A stretch of 64,000 nucleotides of DNA from Verrucomicrobiaceae bacterium (GTDB lineage Bacteria > Verrucomicrobiota > Verrucomicrobiia > Verrucomicrobiales > Verrucomicrobiaceae). The stretch's first letter is position 1. The number at the start of each line of letters is the position of its first letter. The position numbers and the translations under genes were made by a program. The notes beneath the pieces are model-generated. The model ran no database searches. It worked only from the letters and a program-made list of their open reading frames with translations, and was not told the DNA's origin. The DNA is taken from assembly GCA_016795485.1 (NCBI GenBank), contig JAEUHM010000003.1, forward strand, positions 153,347 to 217,346, in the 5' to 3' direction. Below are positions 9,311 to 17,400 of this stretch, one piece after another.

Positions 9311-10927
9311 ATGATGCCCAGACTCGCCAAGGGAGCGCTCCTGCTCCTCTTGCCGGTGTTGGCGTCATGCACAAGCACTCGCACTCCAAGAGTTAAGACG
9401 GCTAAGGTAGGTCTTACCGCCCAACCAGGCGGAACCATCAAAGACCGACGGCTGGATCACGCATTGGAAGCTCTGAGTGCTACCAGGGACAAACTGGATC
9501 AAGAACTGACCAGCAGAGTGTTGCTCCGCTTGCAGGAGAAAGTGTCTCTCCGCGAGTGGAATCGACCGTTGCGTGTGCGGGGTGTTGTGCAGGATTGGGA
9601 CATCTCCTTTGATGTGAAGGACTTCGGGGAGCAAGGCAAGCCGGAGTGGTCGCCGTCGGTTTTCGACCAGCTCTATCCAGTGACTTGTTTTGAGACCGAT
9701 GACTACCTGCACCACAACAAGGGCTCGGGTGCTGGTGTTCCGCTCATTCTGGTGAACAAGGATGTGAAAACCATTCGCGAGGCCCGCTCATTCAGGCCCG
9801 GTAATGCCCTTTACGTCCCTGGCACCGCCTTGTTTGACTTCACCGTCGATCGGGAAGGGGACGACGTCCGGAGTGTGCGCTTACGATTGGTGAATACCAT
9901 GGACCACCGTGAGGTGAACGTGGGAAAAAAGAGAGTTAAGGTCGCGTGGGACGTCACTTGTGCGGTAGAAGCCAATCTGCGCGACCGCTATATCCTGGAG
10001 AATGGACTGAAAGGCCTACTTCGACCCGACAAGCGCTCTGAGGACGTGGGTCTGTTTGGTATCAATGCGGTCCGTCCGGGACAGATTCCGGTCGTGTTTG
10101 TTCATGGTCTCGACTCCAGCCCAGCCATTTGGCGAAATGCAGTGAACGAGATGCTCTATCAACCCGAGCTACGAGAAAAATACATCCCGCTTCTGTTTCT
10201 CTATCCGTCTGGGCTGCCCGTCCTGTCATCCGCTGCGAGGTTGCGCGAGAGCATTCAAGCCTACCTCAAAACTTGGGACCCGGAAGGCAAAAATCCCGAT
10301 CTGAAGCGAATGATCCTTGTGGGCCATAGCATGGGCGGCTTGCTCAGCAGACTGCAAGTGATTGACTCAGGGGATGAACTCTGGAAGGCGTTCTTTTCCG
10401 TGCCAGTTAATGAGTTGAACTTGCTACCCGATGAGCAGGAGAAACAACTACAGCGCGCGCTGACATTTAACACTCAACCTAGTGTTAAGCGAGTTATCTT
10501 CATTGCCGTGCCGCACCGAGGGAGCAAGATTGCCGATTTACAGCCAGTGCGCTGGCTTGTTCGTCTGATCAAACTGCCTGGCAGGCTGGCTGACATCGCT
10601 ACCACCATCCTTACTCGAGATCCGAGCCTTCTGAATCCCGCACTTCTCAGGTTCCACTCGCTTGGATTGCGCAGTGTAGATATGCTGTCACCAGGGCATC
10701 CGTATTTTGAGGCGATCGACAAACGGAAGATTCAGGTGCCATTCCACAGCATTATCGGTGACCGTGGCAAAGGCGGTGGCGAGAAAAGCTCCGATGGCTT
10801 TGTGCCATACTGGAGCTCTCATCTAGACGGAGCAGAGTCGGAGTTGATCGTTCCCTATGGTCACAGTTGCACGAATGAGCCACAGACGATAAGCGAGATC
10901 ATTCGTATCCTCTCCAAGAGCAACTAA
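9311..10927 (+). CDS. Alpha/beta-hydrolase lipoprotein (lipase/PGAP1-like)
   Basis: 538 residues with a lipoprotein signal (LLPVLASC, Cys about residue 20); ATGs at 9311 and 9314 are both possible. The C-terminal half has an alpha/beta-hydrolase core: oxyanion-hole strand VVFVHGLDSS (~260), nucleophile elbow GHSMGG (residues 338-343, Ser340) and a later AVPHRGSK stretch. A catalytic Asp (SSDGFVP region) and His (PYGHSC region near the end) can be proposed. The first ~250 residues show no known domain. Probably an envelope-anchored esterase or lipase; substrate unknown. Eight bases separate it from the next gene, so co-transcription is likely. Confidence 0.85.
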   Translation: MMPRLAKGALLLLLPVLASCTSTRTPRVKTAKVGLTAQPGGTIKDRRLDHALEALSATRDKLDQELTSRVLLRLQEKVSLREWNRPLRVRGVVQDWDISFDVKDFGEQGKPEWSPSVFDQLYPVTCFETDDYLHHNKGSGAGVPLILVNKDVKTIREARSFRPGNALYVPGTALFDFTVDREGDDVRSVRLRLVNTMDHREVNVGKKRVKVAWDVTCAVEANLRDRYILENGLKGLLRPDKRSEDVGLFGINAVRPGQIPVVFVHGLDSSPAIWRNAVNEMLYQPELREKYIPLLFLYPSGLPVLSSAARLRESIQAYLKTWDPEGKNPDLKRMILVGHSMGGLLSRLQVIDSGDELWKAFFSVPVNELNLLPDEQEKQLQRALTFNTQPSVKRVIFIAVPHRGSKIADLQPVRWLVRLIKLPGRLADIATTILTRDPSLLNPALLRFHSLGLRSVDMLSPGHPYFEAIDKRKIQVPFHSIIGDRGKGGGEKSSDGFVPYWSSHLDGAESELIVPYGHSCTNEPQTISEIIRILSKSN

Positions 10928-10935
10928 CCGCACCC

Positions 10936-11715
10936 ATGTCCGTCATCGACAAACTTGAGGCCAGATTTGGCCACTTTGCCATCCCCGGTCTGATACGGGT
11001 ATTTGCCCTGGCACAACTACTCAACTGGCTGCTGATCATGTTGGTGCCAGATTACTTGGCATTGCTCGTGTTTGATCGCGAGGCGATTCTCAGTGGCGAA
11101 GTATGGCGCCTGTTTTCTTATGCGCTGTTGCCTGGGAGCTTTGGGATCATTTGGGTGCTCTTCGGAGTGTTTTTCATGTGGATGCTGAATGATGGCCTCG
11201 AAGCGGAGTGGGGAGCGTTCAAAGTGAACCTGTACATTCTGAGCGGTCTCTTCTTCAGTGCTATCGGGGGCTTTCTGTCGCCCATTCCAGATCATGGATG
11301 GATTCTCTGGTCGAGCGTGCTGTTCGCCTTTGCGAGTTACTATCCTAACCATGAGATCATGCTTTACATGATTGTGCCGCTAAAGATGAAGTGGGTGGCC
11401 GCGCTGACTGCGGGGGCTATGTTTTTTCAGTTGCTCGGCAATCCAGAACTGCGGTTAGCCATTGTGTTTGGGCTCATCAACTTCTTCATCGTTTTCCTCC
11501 CAGGATTCATCAAGAATGCAGGGCGGAAAGCTGCAACCAACTCTCGACGAATGAAGTTTCAGGCCGCACAGTTGGACGAGTCTGAAGCACTTCATACGTG
11601 CTCCGTGTGCGGAAAAACGAGCAATGATCACCCTTCACTTGGATTTCGTGTCACGGCAGACGGCGATGACATCTGTGACGAGTGCCGAGCTCAGAAGCTA
11701 TTGAGCAAGGGCTGA
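10936..11715 (+). CDS. Rhomboid-fold membrane protein with C-terminal zinc ribbon, probably not a protease
   Basis: 259 residues with about six hydrophobic segments. The order of motifs follows rhomboids: a GEVWRLFSYALLPGS stretch (the WR motif region, ~54-68), an LNDGLEAEWG segment, and a helix near residues ~118-130 where the catalytic G-x-S-G would lie. That site reads W-S-S here, and no histidine is seen in the last transmembrane helix, so catalysis is doubtful. After the membrane part comes CSVCGK...CDEC, a four-cysteine zinc ribbon (~222-253). The gene overlaps the end of tatD by 18 bp, tail to tail. Fold assignment is by pattern only. Confidence 0.7.
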   Translation: MSVIDKLEARFGHFAIPGLIRVFALAQLLNWLLIMLVPDYLALLVFDREAILSGEVWRLFSYALLPGSFGIIWVLFGVFFMWMLNDGLEAEWGAFKVNLYILSGLFFSAIGGFLSPIPDHGWILWSSVLFAFASYYPNHEIMLYMIVPLKMKWVAALTAGAMFFQLLGNPELRLAIVFGLINFFIVFLPGFIKNAGRKAATNSRRMKFQAAQLDESEALHTCSVCGKTSNDHPSLGFRVTADGDDICDECRAQKLLSKG

Positions 11716-12513
11716 AGGTGCGGGGATTTTGAAGAATGCTTTGGCGGTGGCAGTCGTTGATGCTGCCACTTGTTCAAGGTCGGCACCTCGAAGCTGTGCA
11801 ATCTTTTCAGCAACGTGCCGAACAAAGGCTGGTTCGTTGCGCTTGCCTCGATGAGGCAAGGGGGCAAGAAATGGCGCATCCGTCTCAAGCATGAAGGTTC
11901 CATCAGGCAAAGATGCTGCCGTTTCTTGAATGATCGGCGCGTTAGGGAATGTGACATTGCCAGTAAATGAAACCAGATGTCCGAGATCAATCAACGCCTT
12001 GGCCTGATCCAGAGTGCCAGAGAAGCAGTGAAACACAGCACGTAGACGTCCGGTGAATGGCTTGATGACGGCCAGCATTTCGTCATGACTATTTCGCGTG
12101 TGGATGATGACGTTTAGATTGATCGCGACAGCCAACTCAAGCTGTGCACGAACAACGAGGTGCTGCTGGGTGCTCCACGCCTCATGCGTAAAGCCCTGCG
12201 GTGGGGGATGAAAGAAGTCGAGTCCGATCTCACCAATAGCAGACACCGACGGTCGCCTAGCCACGCTCTCAAGACGAGCCAGCCAATCATTGGACTCAGC
12301 CTGAACGCTATCCGCATCGCATGGATGAATCCCAACGGCAGGAAGCACCCAAGGATACGCATCGTGAATGGCAAGTACCTGTAGCGCATCCTCTAAGGTG
12401 GTTGCAGGCACCAAAATGGACTGCACACCTGCCGCATTCGCACGCTCCAGAACTGCTGGCAGATCATCATTCAAGCGTGAGTTGGCCAAGTGACAGTGGG
12501 TATCGAATAGCAT
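11698..12513 (-). CDS. tatD: TatD-family metal-dependent hydrolase/DNase
   Basis: 271 residues, normal for the family. Metal-ligand motifs are in order: FDTHCHL (His6, His8), GEIGLDFF, HTRN around residue 140, FHCFSG (~163) and LETDAPFLAP (~213). TatD proteins are TIM-barrel hydrolases with 3'-5' DNase activity in characterised members. Start ATG at 12513, divergent from the AddB-like gene 91 bp away. Convergent overlap of 18 bp with the rhomboid-like gene. Confidence 0.94.
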   Translation of the reverse strand: MLFDTHCHLANSRLNDDLPAVLERANAAGVQSILVPATTLEDALQVLAIHDAYPWVLPAVGIHPCDADSVQAESNDWLARLESVARRPSVSAIGEIGLDFFHPPPQGFTHEAWSTQQHLVVRAQLELAVAINLNVIIHTRNSHDEMLAVIKPFTGRLRAVFHCFSGTLDQAKALIDLGHLVSFTGNVTFPNAPIIQETAASLPDGTFMLETDAPFLAPLPHRGKRNEPAFVRHVAEKIAQLRGADLEQVAASTTATAKAFFKIPAPSALAQ

Positions 12514-12604
12514 GGTGATCTTGAGGCAAAAAGGCTCAATAAGAGGATGGTGGCGTGGATTTCAATCCCCGGTGTTCGACAAAACCAGCTTCAGTCTCTA
12601 GTTT

Positions 12605-15577
12605 ATGAGTCTGATGGCCCCTCCCTCGCCCGCAATTCCCAACGCAATTGACCGCATTTCCGTAGCATGCGTGAAGACCACGTTTCTTGGTTGGGGTGGT
12701 GCGTTGGTGCCGCTTCTCGCCAAGCACCTTGCAACTCGCTGGGATGGGAAAGGAGCCTTGGACCTCTCGGACACGATGGTGATAGTGCCGACACGGAACG
12801 CCAGTCGCCGGCTGCGTGAAGCGCTAGCCATACACGCGGCAAAACACGAGGCAGCGGTGCTGCCACCGCTAACCGTGACGCCAGACTTCCTGAGTTCACC
12901 TGCACGTCTCCCTGAACTCAGGACTGCCAGTCCAGAGGAAACTCTTCTCATTTGGGCAGGAGAACTGATGTCACTCGATCTCAATGATCTTCGTGAAGTA
13001 TTTCCGGTGGATCCAGTGGAACGAAACTTTGCCTGGGCATCGAAAGCGGCTGCCGACCTGTTGGAGGTCCGGGAGACGCTCAACGAAAGCGGCCTGAGCA
13101 TGCGAGACGTGGCAAGAATGGTCGCTAACACGGACAAAGAACCCGAGCGGTGGCAGGAACTTGGTGAGTTGGAGTCCCGTTGCCTCGCTTCTGTCCGGGA
13201 GCACGGACTTGAAGATTGGCAGGAGGCTCGCCGAATGGCCGCTGCAAACGGCGAGATGCCTGCAGAAGTCAAAAGGGTAGTTGTAGCATGCGTGCTGGAC
13301 CCTTCTGGCCTAGCAGTGGCAGCTCTTGAACGTCTTTCCTCGCGCGTTGAGGTGGAAGTATGTGTGTTTGCACCAGAACAAGGAGTTGCAGACCTTTTCG
13401 ACGTCTGGGGACGACCATTGCCCGAGAGATGGGGCCATCGTGAGATTGAACTGGAGTCACCGCTGGTGGCCATCCACGTGAGAAGCAATCCAACGGAGCA
13501 AGCCGGAGTAGTTCTGAACTTGCTCGCAGCGTACGAGCGGCCAGGAGAGATGGCGGGAATAGGTGTGGCAGATAGCGAGGTCATCGCGCCGCTGGAAAAG
13601 GCGCTAGCCGGTAGTGGAACGGAGACTTTTGACCCTGCTGGTAAGCCCTATGCAACCCACGGGGTGGTTCATGTGCTCAGGCTGATCCACCAGATGAGCA
13701 CTTCTCGCAGTTTTGGCACTGTGACAGAGTTCCTTCATGTTCCTGATGTCTTCGATGCGCTGAAGCACTTGCGCCCTGCTATTTTCGGAAAAACAACGAG
13801 CGCCCAATTGCTCAGGGACTTGGATGAACTTGCTTCCACCTGCCTGCCGGACACCCTCGATGACGCCCTTGAACTTTGGCCAGCGGTGCAGCAAGATGGC
13901 AAGGACATCCGTCATCTCCCTGAAGCGCTTGGGTGGGTCAATGAGGAACTGGGTCAATTAGAGGAAGGGCCGTTCGGTGATGCGCTAATGCAGTGGCTAG
14001 GAACCATTTTTGCAGATCGGAAGTTCCGAGGCGAGCACGCTGAAGGTGCGGTATTCAAGGCGATTGCTGATGAAATTGAGACGCTGCTTGAGACGGTGGA
14101 CGGGCCTTTGGCAGATCGCTTTCCTGGAGGGCTGACGAGTACGCAGCGCCTTGAGGTCATTTTGCGCGCACTGGACAGCGATTCTTATCACACAGAGCGC
14201 GGTGCAGGAGATGTCGACCTTCAAGGCTGGTTGGAACTTCTCTGGGAAGATGCTCCCCATTTGATCATCACTGGGATGAATGAGGGCAAGGTTCCGGACG
14301 TGATTCAAGGACACCCGTTTCTGCCAGATTCCTTGCGGAAGTACCTCGGCTTGAGGCACAATGATTCACGATTTGCACGCGATGCATGTCTCCTCACTAG
14401 CGTGGTGGCATGGAGGAAGGCTGCTGGAGGAAGAGTCGATCTTGTTTTTGGTCGTGTAACTGCTGGCGATGAGCCATTGCGGCCATCAAGGTTGCTTTTC
14501 CAGTGCAACGAGAGACAGTTGGCACAGCGAACTCTTGATCTATTTGAGAAGCCGGATCGTACGGGTGACCCGATGCCTTGGACGTTGGCATGGCGGCTGA
14601 AGCCTAGAGCTCTCGAAAGCGATGCGCCTGTCTTTGATCGCCTGCGTGTAACACAGTTCAGAGATTACCTCGCTTGTCCGTTCCGGTTTTATCTGAAACA
14701 CGGCTTGGGGATGTCTTCGGTTGATGTAGGGCTCACTGAGATGGATGCCATGGACTATGGATCATTGATTCATCACGTCCTCGAGCAGTTTGGACGAGAT
14801 TCCCACGCCAAAGTCTCCGATGACGAGAACGTGATCCGCGAGTTCTTCCATGCGGCTTTGGATGAGCGATTGCGGGAAGTTTATGGGAGTCGCCTCACTG
14901 TTCCGGTGATGATTCAACGGGAGTCTGCACGTCAGCGCCTCAGTTGGTGGGCGGCAATGGAGGTCGCTGAGAGAAGGGCAGGGTGGAGGATCGTCGACGT
15001 GGAGAGGAAACTGGGCCATGACTCGCCATGGAAGATCGGGGCCATGACCATTACGGGAAAAGTCGATCGCATTGAAGAACACCCTCAACGCGGGTTACGA
15101 TTGATCGACTTCAAGACATCTTCAGCCTACAACGCGCAGAAGAAGGCAAGACGCTCCGTCGCTGAGTATCATCTGACCCGAATCAAAAAGACTGAAGACC
15201 CAGGTAGCTATCCGGCATGGAGTTTAGTGAACCTTGGAGATGAGGTTTGGCGATGGACCGACCTTCAACTTCCGTTGTACTTACTTGCGCTTGAAACCAA
15301 GTCTCTTGGGCAACCGATGATATCGGCCCATGTTACGCTCGGTCGATCGAAAGCGGATTTGGGTCTCGATGAATGGACCACCTTGGATGCTGACCTACTG
15401 CAGAGTGCCCGAGCTTGTGCCGAAGGTGTGGTGGCGGCGATTCAGGGAGCATTATTCTGGCCGCCAGCAGAGAAGGTGGCTTACGCGGATGACTTCGATC
15501 CCCTGTTTTTTGGAGATGTGGCTTCAGCCGTGGACCCGAGTCAGCTAGTGGGTGCCAGCCAACCTGCAAAGCGTTAG
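12605..15577 (+). CDS. AddB-like PD-(D/E)XK exonuclease / inactivated helicase
   Basis: 990 residues. The N-terminal ~600 residues resemble the degenerate UvrD-like half of AddB/RecC-type proteins, without a usable Walker A. The C-terminal ~290 residues are a RecB-family nuclease: LRVTQFRDYLACPFRFYLKHGL (~680-700), a DYGSLIHHVLEQF helix (~718), GKVDRI and LIDFKTSS (~818-840; the D-(12-14)-DXK motif II/III). Only one Cys of the AddB iron-sulfur pattern is evident, so a 4Fe-4S cluster is unlikely. Family role is double-strand-break resection with an AddA/UvrD partner, which is not present here. Confidence 0.85.
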   Translation: MSLMAPPSPAIPNAIDRISVACVKTTFLGWGGALVPLLAKHLATRWDGKGALDLSDTMVIVPTRNASRRLREALAIHAAKHEAAVLPPLTVTPDFLSSPARLPELRTASPEETLLIWAGELMSLDLNDLREVFPVDPVERNFAWASKAAADLLEVRETLNESGLSMRDVARMVANTDKEPERWQELGELESRCLASVREHGLEDWQEARRMAAANGEMPAEVKRVVVACVLDPSGLAVAALERLSSRVEVEVCVFAPEQGVADLFDVWGRPLPERWGHREIELESPLVAIHVRSNPTEQAGVVLNLLAAYERPGEMAGIGVADSEVIAPLEKALAGSGTETFDPAGKPYATHGVVHVLRLIHQMSTSRSFGTVTEFLHVPDVFDALKHLRPAIFGKTTSAQLLRDLDELASTCLPDTLDDALELWPAVQQDGKDIRHLPEALGWVNEELGQLEEGPFGDALMQWLGTIFADRKFRGEHAEGAVFKAIADEIETLLETVDGPLADRFPGGLTSTQRLEVILRALDSDSYHTERGAGDVDLQGWLELLWEDAPHLIITGMNEGKVPDVIQGHPFLPDSLRKYLGLRHNDSRFARDACLLTSVVAWRKAAGGRVDLVFGRVTAGDEPLRPSRLLFQCNERQLAQRTLDLFEKPDRTGDPMPWTLAWRLKPRALESDAPVFDRLRVTQFRDYLACPFRFYLKHGLGMSSVDVGLTEMDAMDYGSLIHHVLEQFGRDSHAKVSDDENVIREFFHAALDERLREVYGSRLTVPVMIQRESARQRLSWWAAMEVAERRAGWRIVDVERKLGHDSPWKIGAMTITGKVDRIEEHPQRGLRLIDFKTSSAYNAQKKARRSVAEYHLTRIKKTEDPGSYPAWSLVNLGDEVWRWTDLQLPLYLLALETKSLGQPMISAHVTLGRSKADLGLDEWTTLDADLLQSARACAEGVVAAIQGALFWPPAEKVAYADDFDPLFFGDVASAVDPSQLVGASQPAKR

Positions 15578-15604
15578 TGCGTCCCGCAGGCGTGAAGAGT
15601 AGAG

Positions 15605-16249
15605 TCAACTGCGGCGTGAGCCACCATTGTCCTCTCCTTCCTCATCGTCGTCATCCTCGTCGTCGAAGTCGTCTTCTTCGTCATCATCATCATCGAAGTC
15701 GTCCTCGTCTTCAAAATCGTCATCTTCATCCTCATCTTCGTCGTCTTCGCTGAAGAGTCCTTCTAAATCGTCATGATCATCGCCATCGGTGTCGGATTGA
15801 GATTGAGCAGTACGGGCCTCTATCTCCTCCAGAGCGTTGGTCACGTCAGGAACTTCATTCCATACGGTGTCAGCCACGTAGATTGGTGCATTTTGCTGCA
15901 CGGCCATAGCGATGCTGTCACTGGGGCGGGCGTCCAACTCAATGAGCTTCTTGCTATGGAGTTGGTTCTCCGCAGCAAGGATCAATCGTGCGTAGAAGAC
16001 CTTGCCATTCATGTCATTGATCACGACACGCTCAACTTTGGCTCCGAAGGCCATCATCACCGTAGCAAGAAGATCGTGGGTCAGGGGTCGCTCCTTTGGG
16101 GTGGATCTCATGAACATGGAGATGGCAACGCCTACCTGCTCGTCGATGTAGATGACGAAAGTCTTCTGAGCGTTGCCGAGAAACAACGCATAGCTTCCAT
16201 CGAGCGGGATTACCGCACGCACTTGTACCTGTTGCACCTGATTGTTCAT
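15605..16249 (-). CDS. Bifunctional nuclease (BFN/DUF151) domain protein with acidic tail
   Basis: 214 residues from the ATG at 16249, preferred because the conserved domain (VQQVQVRAVIPLDGSYALFL) starts right after it; an in-frame start at 16288 also exists. Residues ~3-130 are the DUF151/BFN domain with LFLGNAQKTFVIYID, VVINDMNGKVFYA and ELDARPSDSIAMAV, the family's most conserved region. From ~145 on, the protein is almost entirely Asp/Glu (a 60-residue acidic tail) ending in GGSRRS. Related BFN proteins have been described with RNase/DNase activity; activity here is inferred. Convergent with the AddB-like gene. Confidence 0.88.
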   Translation of the reverse strand: MNNQVQQVQVRAVIPLDGSYALFLGNAQKTFVIYIDEQVGVAISMFMRSTPKERPLTHDLLATVMMAFGAKVERVVINDMNGKVFYARLILAAENQLHSKKLIELDARPSDSIAMAVQQNAPIYVADTVWNEVPDVTNALEEIEARTAQSQSDTDGDDHDDLEGLFSEDDEDEDEDDDFEDEDDFDDDDDEEDDFDDEDDDDEEGEDNGGSRRS

Positions 16250-16333
16250 CGCAATTGCTGACGCGACTATCACCGGGCCACCCGACAAGGCAACTCCGCT
16301 GCTAAAAAACTCGCGTATTCAACGATTTGGGAC

Positions 16334-16912
16334 CTATGGCCATCCAGTGGAGCAAGCAATCCGCTCCGATGGAGTAGCTCGATAGCGCTTGGCGAGCGCA
16401 ACGTATTTGAGCGCGAGCTTGCGGCAGCCTAAACGCTCCTCGTTGGATAGTGAGCGAATGACGCGCCCAGGGCTGCCGATGACAAGGCTGCCAGGAGGCA
16501 CCTTGGTGCCCTTGGTGACGACCGCACCAGCTCCAATCACGCACTCTTCACCAATCTCACAGCCATCCATGACTATCGCTCCCATGCCAACGAGAGTGCC
16601 CGCTCCAATGGTGCAAGCATGCACCACTGCGCGGTGACCAACAGAAACTTGGTCCTCAAGGATGCAGGGATAATCGTCCGCCACGTGGAGAACGGCTCCA
16701 TCCTGGACATTTGCCTGCGCGCCCACAACGATCCGTTGAATGTCCCCTCGTATGACGGCCCCATACCACACGCTTGATTCATCTCCGAGAGTGACCGCAC
16801 CAATCACACACGCACCGGGAGCAATGAATGCCGTGGGAGACACAATTGGCTGAAAATCAGTGAGATACGCTCCGGGCGAACCCTCATAAATGCTAGTGTT
16901 TGGCTGGGTCAT
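16334..16912 (-). CDS. Gamma-carbonic-anhydrase-like hexapeptide-repeat protein
   Basis: 192 residues with the left-handed beta-helix pattern of hexapeptide repeats from ~25 to ~150 (AFIAPGACVIGAVTLGDESSVW, then IRGD at ~55-58). The three zinc-ligand histidines of the gamma-class fold are present at His76, His93 and His98 (VLHVAD and VGHRAVVH). The YrdA/PaaY-like branch is mostly of uncertain activity, so true carbonic anhydrase function is not assured. Divergent from the HU gene, sharing the 149-bp intergenic region 16913-17061. Confidence 0.88.
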   Translation of the reverse strand: MTQPNTSIYEGSPGAYLTDFQPIVSPTAFIAPGACVIGAVTLGDESSVWYGAVIRGDIQRIVVGAQANVQDGAVLHVADDYPCILEDQVSVGHRAVVHACTIGAGTLVGMGAIVMDGCEIGEECVIGAGAVVTKGTKVPPGSLVIGSPGRVIRSLSNEERLGCRKLALKYVALAKRYRATPSERIACSTGWP

Positions 16913-16947
16913 GGGGCTGGATTCCGCTAAAAATCTGTGTTTTGTGA

Positions 16948-16976
16948 TTGACGCACTCCTGATTCCTTAGCTAAAT
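16948..16976 (+). promoter_or_regulatory. Possible sigma-70-type promoter for the HU gene
   Basis: TTGACG (16948-16953) is followed after 17 bases by CTAAAT (16971-16976). The -35 match is good and the -10 match is weak (three of six), so this is only a suggestion. It lies 86 bp upstream of the HU start in the divergent intergenic region. Confidence 0.25.
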
Positions 16977-17061
16977 CGCGTCTGCCCGTCGGTCATCTAA
17001 AATGTTCGGCAGGCGCAAAGACACAGAACACCACCAACAAACCAACTAAGATCATACTAAG

Positions 17062-17334
17062 ATGAACAAGGCAGAGCTCATTGAATCCGTGCAGAAAATC
17101 CTCGGCGGCGAAACTTCCAAGCGCGCCGCTGGTGACGCACTTGACGCCGTACTTACCGCTATCTCCAAAGGCGTGAAGGGCGGCAGCGTTCAGTTGATCG
17201 GCTTCGGCACCTTCAAGAAGGTGCAGCGCGCCGCTCGTACTGGCCGTAACCCGAAGACCGGTGAAGCCATGAAAATCAAGGCTTCCAAGACCGTCCGCTT
17301 CGTTCCTTCTTCCTCTCTGAAGAGCTCTCTGTAA
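17062..17334 (+). CDS. hup: HU/IHF-family DNA-binding protein
   Basis: 90 residues, standard length. It opens with MNKAELIESVQKILGG, has the RTGRNPKTGE beta-arm motif (~58-67) and the basic C-terminal KASKTVRFVPSSSLK. The second residue window has a Gly-Phe-Gly-Thr-Phe turn (IGFGTFKKV). HU bends DNA without sequence specificity and compacts the nucleoid. No Shine-Dalgarno sequence is obvious in the leader. Followed by a strong terminator at 17362-17400. Confidence 0.96.
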   Translation: MNKAELIESVQKILGGETSKRAAGDALDAVLTAISKGVKGGSVQLIGFGTFKKVQRAARTGRNPKTGEAMKIKASKTVRFVPSSSLKSSL

Positions 17335-17361
17335 TGGAGACACCTCAGAGCTAAACTCTGA

Positions 17362-17400
17362 CCCTGCACTCGCTTCGGTGAGTGCAGGGTTTATTTTTGT
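17362..17400 (+). terminator. Rho-independent terminator of the HU gene, UUCG tetraloop
   Basis: A 12-bp stem (CCCTGCACTCGC / GTGAGTGCAGGG with one G-U pair) closes a TTCG loop and is followed by a T-rich stretch (17390-17400). The last bases overlap the stop codon of the convergent DUF4340 gene (17391). On the opposite strand the stem is not preceded by an equally good A-tract, so it is mainly a plus-strand terminator. Confidence 0.92.
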
